Positions 51,589 to 63,107 of a stretch of 64,000 nt of DNA are shown piece by piece (within the stretch, counting starts at the first letter, position 1; the number at the start of each line of letters is the position of its first letter). Position numbers and translations under genes: made by a program. Below the pieces are notes generated by a model that worked only from the letters and a program-made list of their open reading frames with translations, was not told the origin of the DNA and did not search any database. Source of the stretch: Gorsachius magnificus (taxonomy: Eukaryota; Chordata; Aves; Pelecaniformes; Ardeidae); contig CM067082.1 in the NCBI GenBank assembly GCA_034008185.1, forward strand, positions 83,141,684-83,205,683, read 5' to 3'.

Positions 51589-54500
51589 AAGGATGCTTTT
51601 CTGGAAAGGAATTTGATTTTAAACACACACATTTATTGAAGTTATTTAAAGGAATCCAGAGCCGTGGGGAGTGTACCCACCACCAGGAATGGAGTGCCGC
51701 TGTGTGCTCCATGGTGTGGGAAGATGCTTGGAGCTTTCTCTCACACTCTGACGGTCTCAGAGCCAGGGAACCTTGCTTTTATAGTCACTTCTCCTCTTTC
51801 ACTTGAAGCCAAAGACTGAAACATAGCCATCTAAAGCAGTAGGGCAAAAAGGAGAAATTGGTGTGATATTGACAGCCAGAGGTCTACTATTAACAAACTC
51901 CATCCAGTGTTTACTATATTCTGGTGCTACGTTTATCTTCTCAGCTCTGTAGCCTTGGAATATTTTTTTGCTGTTTATAATACTAAAGATGACACTTTGG
52001 AATATGTTGTTTATGTAACTTCACTGCTTTTGTTTTATTCAGCTTGTAAATACGTTGAAGGGTTTGATTTTGTTAATGCATCTTTCCAAATCTTCGTGAC
52101 TGGTTGTGTTCTATGTAGCTTCTGTGTACCTTTCCGAACTCAAGAAGGTACCCCTCATGTGAATAGTCAGCAAAAATCGGTGATGTGGCATTTGATTAAA
52201 GAAAAATAGATTGCAAAAATCAAGCTGCTACAAGTGACTAAGTAGGGAAGATTGTGAAATTGGTTTAATGCCTGAAACACATTGGATTTTTTGGATTGTT
52301 TAAATTGGAACAGTGAACTCCTTAATAGTGGTAGGACAAAAATAGATGGCACTAAGAAATGTGCTATAAAATAACATTTTTAAAAATAGTGTAGTCTAAA
52401 AGTAGAAATCGCAGTTGTTAATTGGCTTCTGTTTAGTGGAACTATTGGGCTAAGTACAGCAGCATCTCTTCCAAATAACGCTTCAAAAAGTAGTGAACGT
52501 ATTTATGGACTCCAGTTATTGCGTATCAGCCTACTCCAATCTACTTGTCGATTGCTTTCTGATATGGCTTCCAAAGTAAGGCTTTTCTTTTCATGTATTT
52601 AAACATGTTTCAGTTTGGAAGCCCAACCCTAGCTAATGCTTTTGCATTTCAAATACACATTTCCAATATAGAGAAGGAGAATATATTTTCACTTTTTTTC
52701 TAGGAATTTTGTTCTTCCTTTCTCTTCCTTTGTCTTTCCCCCTTAACGAAGCAGTGTGTGCTAGAAACTGAGAACTGCAAAGTACAGTAATGTACTTCAG
52801 GTTATTTCCGCTAACAACACATACATTTTGTTCTTCTTGTCTTTATGGTCTTCTTACCAACTGTGTAATAGAATAAAAGCTTTATTATTGTCTTAAGTTT
52901 GGAGGTAGTCTTAATTTAACATCTGTGATTATTTGTATATTTTGAAAAATAATTGCCTAGGTTTAAGGTTATTCCTTTTTGTGCAGTGCAGTCTGTTTTC
53001 TTTTTTTAATACAATCTACCAATTAATTTTGGCATATAGACTGAAGTCTGTATGCCAGCATTGTTGTGCCTTTTATAGTTTTAAATGCGAGTAGAGGGGA
53101 GAAATATCAGGATGACTGTTCCTGGTGTGTTGGCATAAAGGGTAGTGAAGATATCAAAATTGCAGCTAGCGGTCTGCTTTTTTTCTTTCTTTTTCTTTTT
53201 CCCCCATGGGGTTTAAGAAAGGAGGAAGAAAATAAAAATTCAGATAAAACTATGTTTTCATTTTCTCATTCAGCTAATGGAGAAATGGATAATTAACGGA
53301 TGAATTTGTTCAAGTTTCTTCTGACTTGACTAGAATCAATCTTTGCGCTCAAGCTAAGTGGCCCTCTTTCCTGAGATGACTTTACTCCATCTGTTTCTGC
53401 GTGACGTGATGTGAGCTACTTGGTTTCTGGATGCACAGGAGTCTTGTCCAGAGAAATGGAATGTAAAACACCAGCAGAGCTCCTCCTTCCTCCTATTTCA
53501 TCTGTTGAAAACTCTTCTGTGCCAAGCTGGGGAGGGCTGCTATTGACCTCATTTAGGCAAAAAGCCTTCACCTGCAGCATCCAAGTGAATCTCCCTAGCT
53601 GTTACAGAAACAGTCTACCTCTATTCAGCTGCCTTGACAAATTTAGCAGGGCAAGAGGGCTGGAATAGTGCATTTTAAAGTTCATTTTAATTGTCTAACT
53701 AATTTAAGGCTTTACAACGACACTTTTTGGGGAAGGGAAATGCTACGACAATATTTCTGGTGCTAGGCTAGCTGCTCCCTTAGGCAATAAGGCTATGGAT
53801 GGGTGAAGCCGATGCAACTGCCCAAAGGCAGTACATTGGACCATTTATTTCCAAGGAGGAAATCAGTGCGTCAGGTTTATGTGGAAATTCTCCTCATGAT
53901 TAAGTTAGTGGCCAAAGTAGCAGGCATTCATGAAGGTGTCAAGTTGTAGTTCAGTTCAGACGCTTGCCACGGTGCATCGATCTGCTGGGAAATGGGGCTG
54001 AAGCTGAGGGGCAGTTGTGCTGCTGCTTGAAATGATGATGCTGAACCGCAACCGCAGCATGGTCATGGGAGAGCCCAAATACTGGAGATAGTACTGGGAA
54101 AGTGATTGTTTTCCTTAAGCAGAGCCCCTTATTAAGTTATGTCTTCTGGTTTGGGTGTAGTAAAATACTGCTTTTTAATTGCTTTTGGTAACAGTGGGGC
54201 AAGACTGGTTCTGTCAGATGAGTCCGTTATGGCTGCATTTCAATGACAGTGTATGGCCAAATCGACTATACTGTTCCCCCCTCTCCAAACATAGTGGAAC
54301 ACAAATGCTGCACTGTGTAGTGGAAATTCCTCTGCTGTGCGCATCAGGTAGATCTGAATTTGAAACTGGCACGTCAGTTCATTGCTTTGCCATGATACAA
54401 ACTCCTCTTGTTAGTCCCTCTCCTCATTTTGCGTATGTCAAACTAAAACCACTCCTGAAGTGGCAGCTTCAGGATTAAGTGGGCATTTTTTGGCTCAATT

Positions 54501-54693
54501 ATGGCAATTAGTGTTCAGTCATACTGCATGTTTAAACTCAAGGGTTGACATGTCAATATTTTGCTCTAGCTTAAAGTAGGGCTATTTTTGCTCAGAGAAG
54601 TGAGTGTTTGTATGTTGGTCATTACAAGAGAAAGCTTGGTAAGCTAACGGAACATAGCGTGTTGAGAGATGCTGTTCTTCAGGTTGACATTTT

Positions 54694-55170
54694 AGAATCA
54701 TAGAATCATAGAATGTTTTGGGTTGGAAGGGACCCCTAGAAGCCATCTAGTCCAACCCCCCTGCAGTGAGCAGGGACACCGCTAACTAGATCAGGTTGCT
54801 CAGAGCCCCGTCCAACCTGGCCTTGAATATTCCCAGGGATGGGACCTCCACCACCTCTCTGGGCAACCTGTTCCAGTGTTTCACCACCCTCATTGTAAAG
54901 AATTTCCTCCTTATATCCAGTCTAAACCTACCCTGTTTTAGTTTAAAACCATTACCCCTTGTCCTGTCACAGCTGGCCCTACTAAAAAGATTTTCCCCAT
55001 CTTTCCTATAGGCCCCCTTTAGATACTGAAAGGCCGTAATCAGGTCTCCCCGCCACCTTCTCTTCTCCAGGCTGAACAACCCCAACTCCCTCAGCCTGTC
55101 CTCATAGGAGAGGTGCTCCAGCCCTTGGATCGTTTTAGTAGCCCTCCTCTGGACCCGCTCCAACAGTTCC
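54694..55170 (-). mobile_element. CR1 LINE 3' portion with open ORF2 C-terminus
   Basis: About 477 bases, antisense to PHLPP1. Terminal octamers (agaatcat twice, then agaatg) at 54694-54715 mark the 3' end. The minus strand is open for 125 codons from 55163 to 54786 and reads [65 protein letters not shown] and [12 protein letters not shown] then stop. This is the C-terminal region of CR1 ORF2, downstream of the reverse-transcriptase domain. The absence of frameshifts and stops suggests a fairly young copy. It is 5'-truncated, carries no endonuclease or RT core and cannot be autonomous. Confidence 0.95.
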
Positions 55171-57922
55171 AGTTAACAGATAACAGCAGTCTAGAACTAG
55201 GAAAGGAGGGAGAAGAGGAAAGAAAGCATATGTATGGACTTGATATGAGGTTATTACACTGTCATGCCTCAAACATTGTGCCTTTTCTTCTTTACAGCAA
55301 TGCCATGGGGGCAGCATCCATGTGCGCCCCTGCTTCTGGTAGGAGTAAAGATTCAGGTGTGAGAAAATGGCAAAGATGCCGCTCTGTAAAATCTATTTAA
55401 AGCCCGATGCTGTGCAAACTCAGCAGCAACAGAAAACCTGAGTCTGTAAAATACTTCTCTCCTACCTTACTTATATCGATGCTACGAATGCTATTGGTGC
55501 TACTGGCTGTAAATCTATGTAGATATAAGAAGCACTATAAACAGTTCAGCATTTTAAATGTGCAGCATGGCAGTGTTCCTAATGGAAGTGTCCCAACCCA
55601 AACCCATGTGCCATTTGGATAGTGGGAAGTGAGTGGCCAAAGATGAGAGGTAGACTTAGATTTTAGCTTTGAGCAAATGCCTGCCAGTTTGCCTTAGTAA
55701 TATTCTGTACTTGACAGTGCTCCGTGAGGAGAAATGCAACTTTAGCATTTTGTAAATGAACATATTTACAAAGGAGGAAGAAAAGATCTCTTTCCTGCCA
55801 GTAGTCTTAAGTTTGGGTTTTTTTCATCTGACCTAGGACAATTATACACAAGAATGAGTGCAGAACCTGGAAGCTGAAGGCTGCATTGGAGTTGGCTAAT
55901 GTATTTTTCAGCTTCCTTCACCATCCCCACCCCAGTCCTCTTTCCTCTGTGCATTAGCTTGATCTTCTGTAATTTTACCTCAGTATTGTATTTGGGGTCT
56001 CCTAGCAGATTGTGGTCTTCACTTGTTTAGTGGGCAAAAGCCCTGAGACTGTTCTGAGAGTCCAGAGTGGCACAGGTAAAGGCTGTAGCCTCAGTGTTGA
56101 TTATTAAATGAGTTAATTCTTTTTTCATGGTTGACTTGAAAATTGGAATAGTTGCATTTTGATGTTTCTCCAGCAGCTTAGTTATTTTGACTTAATCTTC
56201 CTGTCTTCGCTGCTATTTTTGCACTTACCTAAATACTGGAAAAAATGTGATTTCTACTTAGAGCGTTCTTGTTTGTATTTGCAGTTGACTTTGAGGAAGA
56301 TGTGGGACAGCTGTTCCACCACAGAATCACCCCAAATTTCAAGGCAGTATATCTGTGGCCAAGATCTACAGTTATTTTCAAGATAAATGCGGGATTGTGG
56401 GTTTCAGTTCTAGGTGGAAGATTTTTAAGCCCTTTCTCTCGAAGTAGAGGAATTAGGAAGGTATAATGTTTAAAATGTGCATTTTTATTTTTTTTTGGTT
56501 AGCAGCCCTCATTAATATCAGCTAGCTTACCCTAGTCTCCTTTTTATTTTACAGTTCCCCCTCTAGAGATACATTAGTCATTGTTTCTGCACAGTAGCAT
56601 TTTTTTCCCTGCAGCAATAATTTGATTGCAAGATTTCATTTAGTCTCCTTCTAAGTCTGTTCCATACTACTTCTGCCTCCAGCGTGGCACAGGGTGTTCA
56701 AAACATGTGATAACTCTGGCCGTGGTTTTTCCATTTCTTTTTTCTTCTGCCATCTTTGCACCAAAATACCAATAGAGAGCCCAGCATTCCCTTGCTTGCT
56801 GCAAGCCTTTGTAAACATTAAGTGTATTTGTAAACTTTAAATGTGCTTATAGCCTGTCTTTTGGGGTAATATCCACACTTCACTTACAACCCCCATTGAA
56901 ATACGATACGAAGGCACTACTTAAAATTTCATGTTGGGTTCTAGTCGAGTGGCGCTAGTTTGATGTAGGCAGTACTGAAGGCGTGTGCCACCGTCCTCAG
57001 CTGGTTGAGGATTTCCGAGAGTTTTTTTGGCATTAAGACTTTTTAGCCTGTGCAGTGCTTGATGTGTTTTCTGGTCCGGGGATGACAAAGTGCTCCGAGG
57101 TAAGATTGCGCTGGGTGGGTGCGGCAGCTGTGGGTGCACTGGCTGGGAGATGCTATCGGAGATTACTTTCACGTGGAATAGCAGTGTTCGTAGGCACGGC
57201 TTTGCTTCCATCCCCGTGTTATATAAAAGCCTGCTCGCACAAATAAAGGACTTGAGCCTTAACGAAGGTAAAATGAATTCCAAATAAAATGTCCTGGCAT
57301 AAACCATGCCAGAAAAGAAACTTCCTCCCATCTATCGGAATCTGACACAGATCTTTTCATTCATCCTTTCACTTGCCTTTAGGCATACCTCCCAGTGGTT
57401 GTTAGGCAACCATAATAATGTTGCTGAACATGCAGGCTGGCTAATTGGATTGTCCCCTTCTTGGGTTTTTTGTTCAAGCAGTCTTGGTCATCTTTAATAA
57501 GCAAGCACATGCAAGTTCCTCTGTAGGCCGATGTGATAAACCGAGGGGCTTTTAAGAGTCCTGTGACATGTCAAGGACAAAATTTTGAAATCCGTGTGAG
57601 CTTTGACATCGTACTTAATCGAGAGCAGAAGAATTTGCCTCTGTCACTACAGAAGTCTTGCTAAACTCTGCTTTAATTCAGCGCATTTGCTGGTTGTATT
57701 CAAACCCGTCCATTCTAATGAGAATCTGTGGTTGAAAGGCAGTATCTACTCACATGAGTGGAGCTGAGCTGCACCACAAAAATTCAGTGTTCAGAAAGGC
57801 TGAGAATTTCCTGCACCTTGTAACCAGTGTCACTAAGGTAGTCTTACTACCAGGAAACGTGTTCTGAAAAATAGCAGTGCTGTAGCAGAGGATGAGATGC
57901 CAGAGAAGAAATTATATGTATC

Positions 57923-57960
57923 ATAAGGATGGCAAGAAGAAACTATATAAGGATGGCAAG
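57923..57960 (+). repeat. Short direct repeat, 14 bp twice, 24-bp period
   Basis: ATAAGGATGGCAAG occurs at 57923-57936 and again at 57947-57960. The pair looks like a small tandem duplication in intron 4, 300 bases before the next exon. Confidence 0.85.
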
Positions 57961-58260
57961 GATTTTGTTCTTTTTTACACTCATAGGAAAATATATTTAG
58001 CGTGTTGTTCAGGAGGGCTTGTTTCTCTGCGCCAGCTTAATGTGAGTGAACTCTTGCAAGTGGTGTTGAACTTGAGCGTCTAGTAGTTTCCCTGGTTGTT
58101 CCAAGTACATAAACTAAACTTGCATGTGATTTGCATTTACATAACCAAACTTACCTTGTACGAATTATTGCAAGGCAGCTTGATGTGGTTTATGCTTCAC
58201 TTACTTGTCTCCTTTATTTATTTTTAAAAAAAAATTTTATTTTTTCTTATCTCATTGTAG

Positions 58261-58407
58261 ATTCACCAAGTTGAAGAGCCTTAACCTTTCCAATAATAAT
58301 TTAGGAGACTTCCCACTGGCAGTCTGTGGTATCCCAACCCTGACTGAACTCAACGTGTCCTGCAATGCCCTCAGAAGCGTTCCAGCAGTTGTAGGCGAGA
58401 TGCACAA
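58261..58407 (+). CDS. PHLPP1: PHLPP1 coding exon (exon 5): LRRs
   Basis: 147 nt. The first base completes the arginine codon (AG+A), and the last two (AA) begin an asparagine codon finished by the next exon. It reads FTKLKSLNLSNNNLGDFP, LAVCGIPTLTELNVSCNALR and SVPAVVGEMH(N). It carries two canonical LRRs (LKSLNLSNNNLGDFP and LTELNVSCNALRSVP). The acceptor is a strong T-rich ttattttttcttatctcattgtag. The donor is unusual: to keep the frame and the family sequence MHNLQ, the exon must end before GCAAGT, a GC donor. An alternative GT lies four bases on (58412). Confidence 0.93.
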
Positions 58408-58942
58408 GCAAGTATTTTCTTAAAACTTAATGTACACAGACTGATAATATAGACAACAAGCAGTTTCATGACTCTGTACATAATCTTGCTATGAGAAACT
58501 GTTTAAACCTATTGGGGTTTGTCAGAGCAGACTGGCTCATAGATCTGCATGGAAGCAGTTGTGACCTGCGGGTGGACGCTTCATGTCTCGAAGCTTTTCT
58601 GGTCCCCAGTATTTGACACAAAGCAACACCTCCATGGTGAAGATAATCTTTCAAACCCTCTTGCTTACTGCTTCAGCCCTCACACCAAGTCTCAGTTCTG
58701 TTTGAAGATACAAGTGTCTAGCACAGCCTGCGTTTCGTAGTTGCAAGGCTTTTAACTATTTGGTTGCTATTTTCTGGCAGAGATGTGAAAGCGTTATTCC
58801 TTAACTTTTTTCTTTCTTCTGCCCTTTTGTATGTTTTATTTCACTGCAACTGCAGCAGATTTGTGTGTTTATAGGAAGGAAATGTGATTTAATAGGTCAC
58901 TCACTTTCTTCACTCTCCCTTCCCCTCCTCCACCTGTAACAG
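58408..58942 (+). other. Intron 5 of PHLPP1, apparent GC-AG intron
   Basis: 535 bases running from GCAAGTATT to a pyrimidine-rich acceptor (cttcccctcctccacctgtaacag). Positions +3 to +6 (AAGT) fit the U2 consensus, and C at +2 is the known GC-AG variant; the exon base at -1 is A rather than the usual G. A second in-frame solution uses donor GT at 58412 with acceptor cttgcag at 58949. It would replace N-L-Q by K-Q and lose the conserved LRR leucine. The other two donor/acceptor pairings run into stop codons. Nothing else is seen in the intron. Confidence 0.8.
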
Positions 58943-59173
58943 CTTGCAGACATTTTTGCTGGATGGCAACTTTCTGCAGTCCCTTCCTGATGAGTTGGAG
59001 CATATGCATCAACTCAGCTACGTGAGTCTGTCCTTCAATGAGTTCACTGGCATCCCAGGGGTGCTGGAGAAGCTGACCGCCATGGATAAGCTCTGTATGT
59101 CGGGGAACTGCATGGATACCCTGAACCTACAGGTGTTAAAAAGGATGCCTCACATCAAGCACGTGGATCTCAG
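58943..59173 (+). CDS. PHLPP1: PHLPP1 coding exon (exon 6): LRRs
   Basis: 231 nt. The first base completes Asn, and the exon ends two bases into an arginine codon (CTC AG|gtaggt). It reads LQTFLLDGNFLQSLPDELEH, then MHQLSYVSLSFNEFTGIPGV, then LEKLTAMDKLCMSGNCMDTL and LQVLKRMPHIKHVDLR. Three LRRs are visible (LQTFLLDGNFLQSLP, LSYVSLSFNEFTGIP and MDKLCMSGNCMDTL) plus the start of another (IKHVDLR). Compared with mammalian PHLPP1 as I remember it, substitutions are mostly at surface positions (for example DELEHMHQ for AELENMKQ); the leucine and asparagine framework is intact. Confidence 0.96.
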
Positions 59174-61192
59174 GTAGGTATTTGAAAAGGGTGGGGGGAA
59201 AATAGGCGGGTCTAAATTCTTGGTGTTGAAACAGTTTCTCTTTGGCTGTCAGAATAGCCCCCGGGGAATGAATCTGTTGTGTTAGCCCACTGAACTGTGC
59301 TTCTGGCAGCCTTACGTAAGTCACAGCACTTGCCGTGACTTAGCGTTCTTCTTCTGAGGAAGAGGCAGCATTTAGGGGGATTGATAGTTAGGAAAATGAG
59401 TGGGGGAAATTAATACCTATACCAAAACCCCCAAACAAAACAGAGCCTGGGACACTGGTGACTCCTGCAGTTCTAGTTGGCATGCTGTTAATATAATGTA
59501 AATTATAGTCCCTGACTCAAAAAGCTTCTGTCTGAAATGTTACAGATGCGTGAGATGAAGAAAAGGGCAGCGAAGGTGAGAGGGCAAAAATAGATATGTT
59601 AATATTTCCTGGTATGTTAAAAAGCCTAGTCCACCATGAGTAACGTTATTTTATTGATGCCCTCAGCAGAATCTAAACAGATCCTCATTACAAATGGCTC
59701 TGGTATGAGGCGGTTCTTTATTCTTAGGGTCTTTGGGGAAGCCAGCTTCTGCAATCAGCTGGGATTCTGCAATCAGAACCTGGACCATGAGGACCAAATA
59801 ATGATGAATTTTGGAACCATTTAGTTAAATTAAGCTCTTCAGGCTAAAACTTAGTGTACCATACTGTTGTGTAGCTGTCAGACTTCGCAATCAAGGAAGG
59901 GCCAGCATAAGTTAAAAAGACAGCTAAAATAGGCATATGAATTCTGAAATGTATGTGGTGGGGTTAAAATATGTCCATGTGCTTGTATGTATGTTAAAAA
60001 CAAATAAATAAACTGGCCTTAGTGTAGGGATGCCCTGGCCGAGCTGGCCATGAGTTCCAGTGGTGCAGTTCCAGCCCTCTCATTGTCTTCTGCATCCTTT
60101 CTGTAACAAGCAGCGAACAGTGATTCTTTGTAATGTTACCTGGAATAACAAATGTCAAACGTGTTTGCAAGCTGTACTTGCTGCACGGTGAAGTGCTTTG
60201 CTTCGGTGAAATTGGAAGGAAGCACTGCTTGTCAACTGAAAACAGAAAAAGCAGGCTGTGGTATTGGTGGGGGCATATTTCCCATTTTCTTTTAATTGGA
60301 AAATGTAGATACTCTGAAAGCACGGCTTATACAGAGGGCAACTCTTTGAAAGCAAGAGTAACAGCAAAGCTGCGGGTATATGCCCTTATCCTCAGTAGGG
60401 AGGCTCAGTGGGCCGACAGAAGTTACCGATTTTAGTGTTCTGGTCAGAGCTGAGAATTTGAAACTGAACTCTTCAGAGTGCTCTGCCATCTCAAACACTG
60501 CTGGGTTATAGATAATCTTACATCAACTGTAACTTCTGGGGAAGTTGCCGAGTATTGGCAGCATCAATGCACTGCAGTGAAGATGTGATAAAACCTGTTC
60601 TCTTTATCTGACAGACCCACTTGTCTTGTGGTTTTGCTTTGTTTTCTTTTAACGCCCATTTTCAGGCATCTGAATTGGCTTGCTGCGGAACATGGCAAAG
60701 CGAGAGGCAAAATTTGGAACTCATAAATCTCAATTTGGCCTTTCGATAAGGCAAGCGATTCCAATATCTGCAGGTTACTCATATCTGCCAGGCTTTTCCA
60801 GCAGATGCTCATGATAGGCCAGCAGGAACTGTAGAGGTTTTGTTCTTTTCCAAACTATTGGGCAGAAATAACAGCCAGATCATCTTTTATTTTTATAGAC
60901 ACAATAACAGTAATACTTATGTTCTTGCAGAGCTTTTTATCAGTAGTTTTCAAAGTAGTTTAGAAAGGAACTTGGTGTCATTGTTCCTTTGTCATGATGG
61001 ATAAAACAACAGAGCTGATCCATACTGCTTTTAAAATACCACAGCAAAGGGGAAAATATTTAAAATCAACCTTGATCAGAACCTGGACGTGTGCTAGTTT
61101 AATCCACCACAACCGATTGTAGAGTGAGCGTTGGTTTGTCAGCAGGAGCCTGCCGCGTAACTACACTTAATCTCCTTTTTTTTGTCTGCAAG
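59174..61192 (+). other. Intron 6 of PHLPP1
   Basis: 2019 bases, gtaggt...gcaag, phase 2. The acceptor follows a long pyrimidine tract (tctcctttttttttgtctgc) but has A at -3 (AAG), a less common though valid form. No repeat or coding sequence is recognised inside; open frames on both strands (up to 109 codons) look random. Confidence 0.85.
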
Positions 61193-61395
61193 ACTGAATT
61201 CAATTAGGAGATTGGAGGCTGATGAAATAGATTTTCTGCATCATGTGACCCAACTGGATCTCAGAGACAACAAACTTGGGGAGCTGGATGCAACAGTTTT
61301 TAACAATGTCGAAGTCCTACACTGTGAACGGAATCAGCTGGTCACCCTCAAAATCAGTGGATATTTTCTCAAAGCGCTGTACGCTTCCTCAAATG
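61193..61395 (+). CDS. PHLPP1: PHLPP1 coding exon (exon 7): LRRs
   Basis: 203 nt. The first base completes Arg (AG+A); the last base is the G of a glutamate codon (AAT G|gtaagt). It reads LNSIRRLEADEIDFLHHVTQ, LDLRDNKLGELDATVFNNVE, then VLHCERNQLVTLKISGYFLK and ALYASSN. LRR cores are LNSIRRL, VTQLDLRDNKLGEL and VEVLHCERNQLVTL. Relative to the mammalian protein as I recall it, LKISGYF replaces LDICGYF, a charge reversal and a Cys-to-Ser change in one repeat; the flanking ALYASSN is unchanged. Confidence 0.96.
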
Positions 61396-63046
61396 GTAAG
61401 TGCTTTTTCAGGGCAGCTGTGGTGGTGTCATCTGACTTCTGGTTTTCATACCTGGTTCTCTCCGGGATGCTGATGGAGTGCAGTGGGCGTGGTCGGGAGG
61501 CTCTTGACACGACCCTTGGATAAAAGGGTTTCACGTGTGCCGTGTCCTGCTACTGCCGATTCTGAGCTTAGAAGTGCCTTTCAAATAACACTGGGCTACT
61601 GCTTTGGAGGTTTCAAAACCATGAAAATATTAGAATTTGGGCTGAAACTCCTCCCTGTGTCAGCAGGGAGGGCTCTTGAAGTTGTCAGTTCTTCGGGCTG
61701 TTTTAATGTGTTGCTTTACCAAAGCAAATAGGGAATTTATTGCTTTTCCCCAGAGTTCAGAAAGTTTGAACAACTGGCCGTTTGTGAGACAAACTAAAAC
61801 AATATATATTTTTGCTACTACCTCTAGCTGCTTACTCTGGCCAGAAAGCTACAAAATCTATAATGAGTGACTTCATTTGTATTCAGTAATAAAAATAATG
61901 CAGCATTTTCCAGTTGAATAACTCCCGTGTTCCATGAATAGGATTTATTTGTTCTGTCTCTGGAAGCTGCTATTACTTAAAATACTCAGTTTTCACCACC
62001 ATTTTTATTGTTTTGGAATAGTTTGGTATGGAATAAACAAAATGCAAGCTCAAAGAGCTGTGAATTTGCTGAGCAGTCTTCACTGCCTTTAAAAGGCTGT
62101 CATCTTAACGATATCCAAGCCTGTGCCTTCATTAAATATTCATGCCAGGATCTTTGTAGCTGAGAAAAGTTAACAAACTGAGCATGTGCTGTGCAATGTG
62201 AGCTGAGAACCCAAGTCAACCCATATCTTGCAATCAACTGCCTATTTGGTCTTGCTGTTCCTCCTGGCTATCCTCTCTCTGCACCCTCGGCCACCTCGTT
62301 TTAGTCTCATCTTGCAAAGGAACCGTGATGCTTGTTACATTTTCACTTTAGTGGATTTTCTGGAGGCTTAAATAAATGTCTACTGGTTTTGTTTCAGCCC
62401 TAATGCTAAGCATTAGCTACCCAAAAAACTTAGAATATGAAATATTATTGAAGCAATCAAAATATAACATTACTAGCGGTAGTTGAGACACTATGAAAGG
62501 TCTGTAAGGCTTCCTTGTAAGGCCTGAACCAGGAACTCCACAGGGACACAAAGGCTCACATAATGTGTTGAAAAATACCCTGGATCTTGCCATGACCTGG
62601 AGGGCTCTGGTCTATTCTGCGGCTTGCTGTTGCAGAGTGGGGAGTCTCCCTTCCATGCCTGTACCATTAGTGACCAGTGAAAGAAAGTAGAGCAGGTTTG
62701 TGACTGACTATTCCGGGCAGAGGGTGGTGAAGGTGAAGCTACAGCTCTGGGACAAAAATGGAAAAATGAGAATTTGCCGTGAAACTTCTAAAGTCCTCCA
62801 GTTTCTTCTCTTTGATCAGTTATGCAGTGTCTGTTATGGCAAGTACAACATAATATGGCAATCATACTCGGACATAATAAAGAAATAAAACTCTGTTCAC
62901 AAAGGTCCAGATCCTCTGAAGTTTTTTAGGTTACTGACTTGTTCCAGAATACCTGGGTGTTAGCTGCTTAAAATAACTCTTATGGAACAGCCATTTAAGT
63001 GCAAATCTTTATCACCACATTTGTTTTTATTTATTTTTCCTCCTAG
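61396..63046 (+). other. Intron 7 of PHLPP1
   Basis: 1651 bases, gtaagt...cctcctag, phase 1. AT-rich, with a good T-rich acceptor tract (tttttatttatttttcctcctag). I see no repeats, coding sequence or structured element in it. Confidence 0.85.
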
Positions 63047-63107
63047 AACTTGTTCACCTTGATGTGTATCCAGTTCCTAATTGCCTGGCTTATATGGATA
63101 TTTCTAG
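63047..63107 (+). CDS. PHLPP1: PHLPP1 coding exon (exon 8): short LRR exon
   Basis: 61 nt. The first two bases finish Glu (G+AA), and the exon ends two bases into a codon (TCT AG|gtaagt). It reads (E)LVHLDVYPVPNCLAYMDIS, then the split codon that should give Arg. This is one LRR (LVHLDVYPVPNCLAYMDIS) with the PHLPP-typical VYPVPN in place of the usual loop. NCLAYMDIS replaces the mammalian NYLSYMDVS that I recall. It is identified by family match and by splice-phase agreement with the exon before it. Confidence 0.93.

Larger units (their letters stand above)
46905..58260 (+). other. Intron 4 of PHLPP1
   Basis: The 11,356-base GT-AG intron (gtaagg...ttgtag) is phase 2. It carries long T and T/G tracts, an A-run, an antisense CR1 and a short direct repeat (separate entries). 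A GC-rich block at 48530-48780 has GCTGCTGCTGCT and CAGCAGCAGCAG tracts in opposite orientation; its open frames are rich in Cys, Ser and Ala with no domain I recognise. The rest is AT-rich unique sequence. The acceptor has a strong T-rich tract. Confidence 0.85.
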
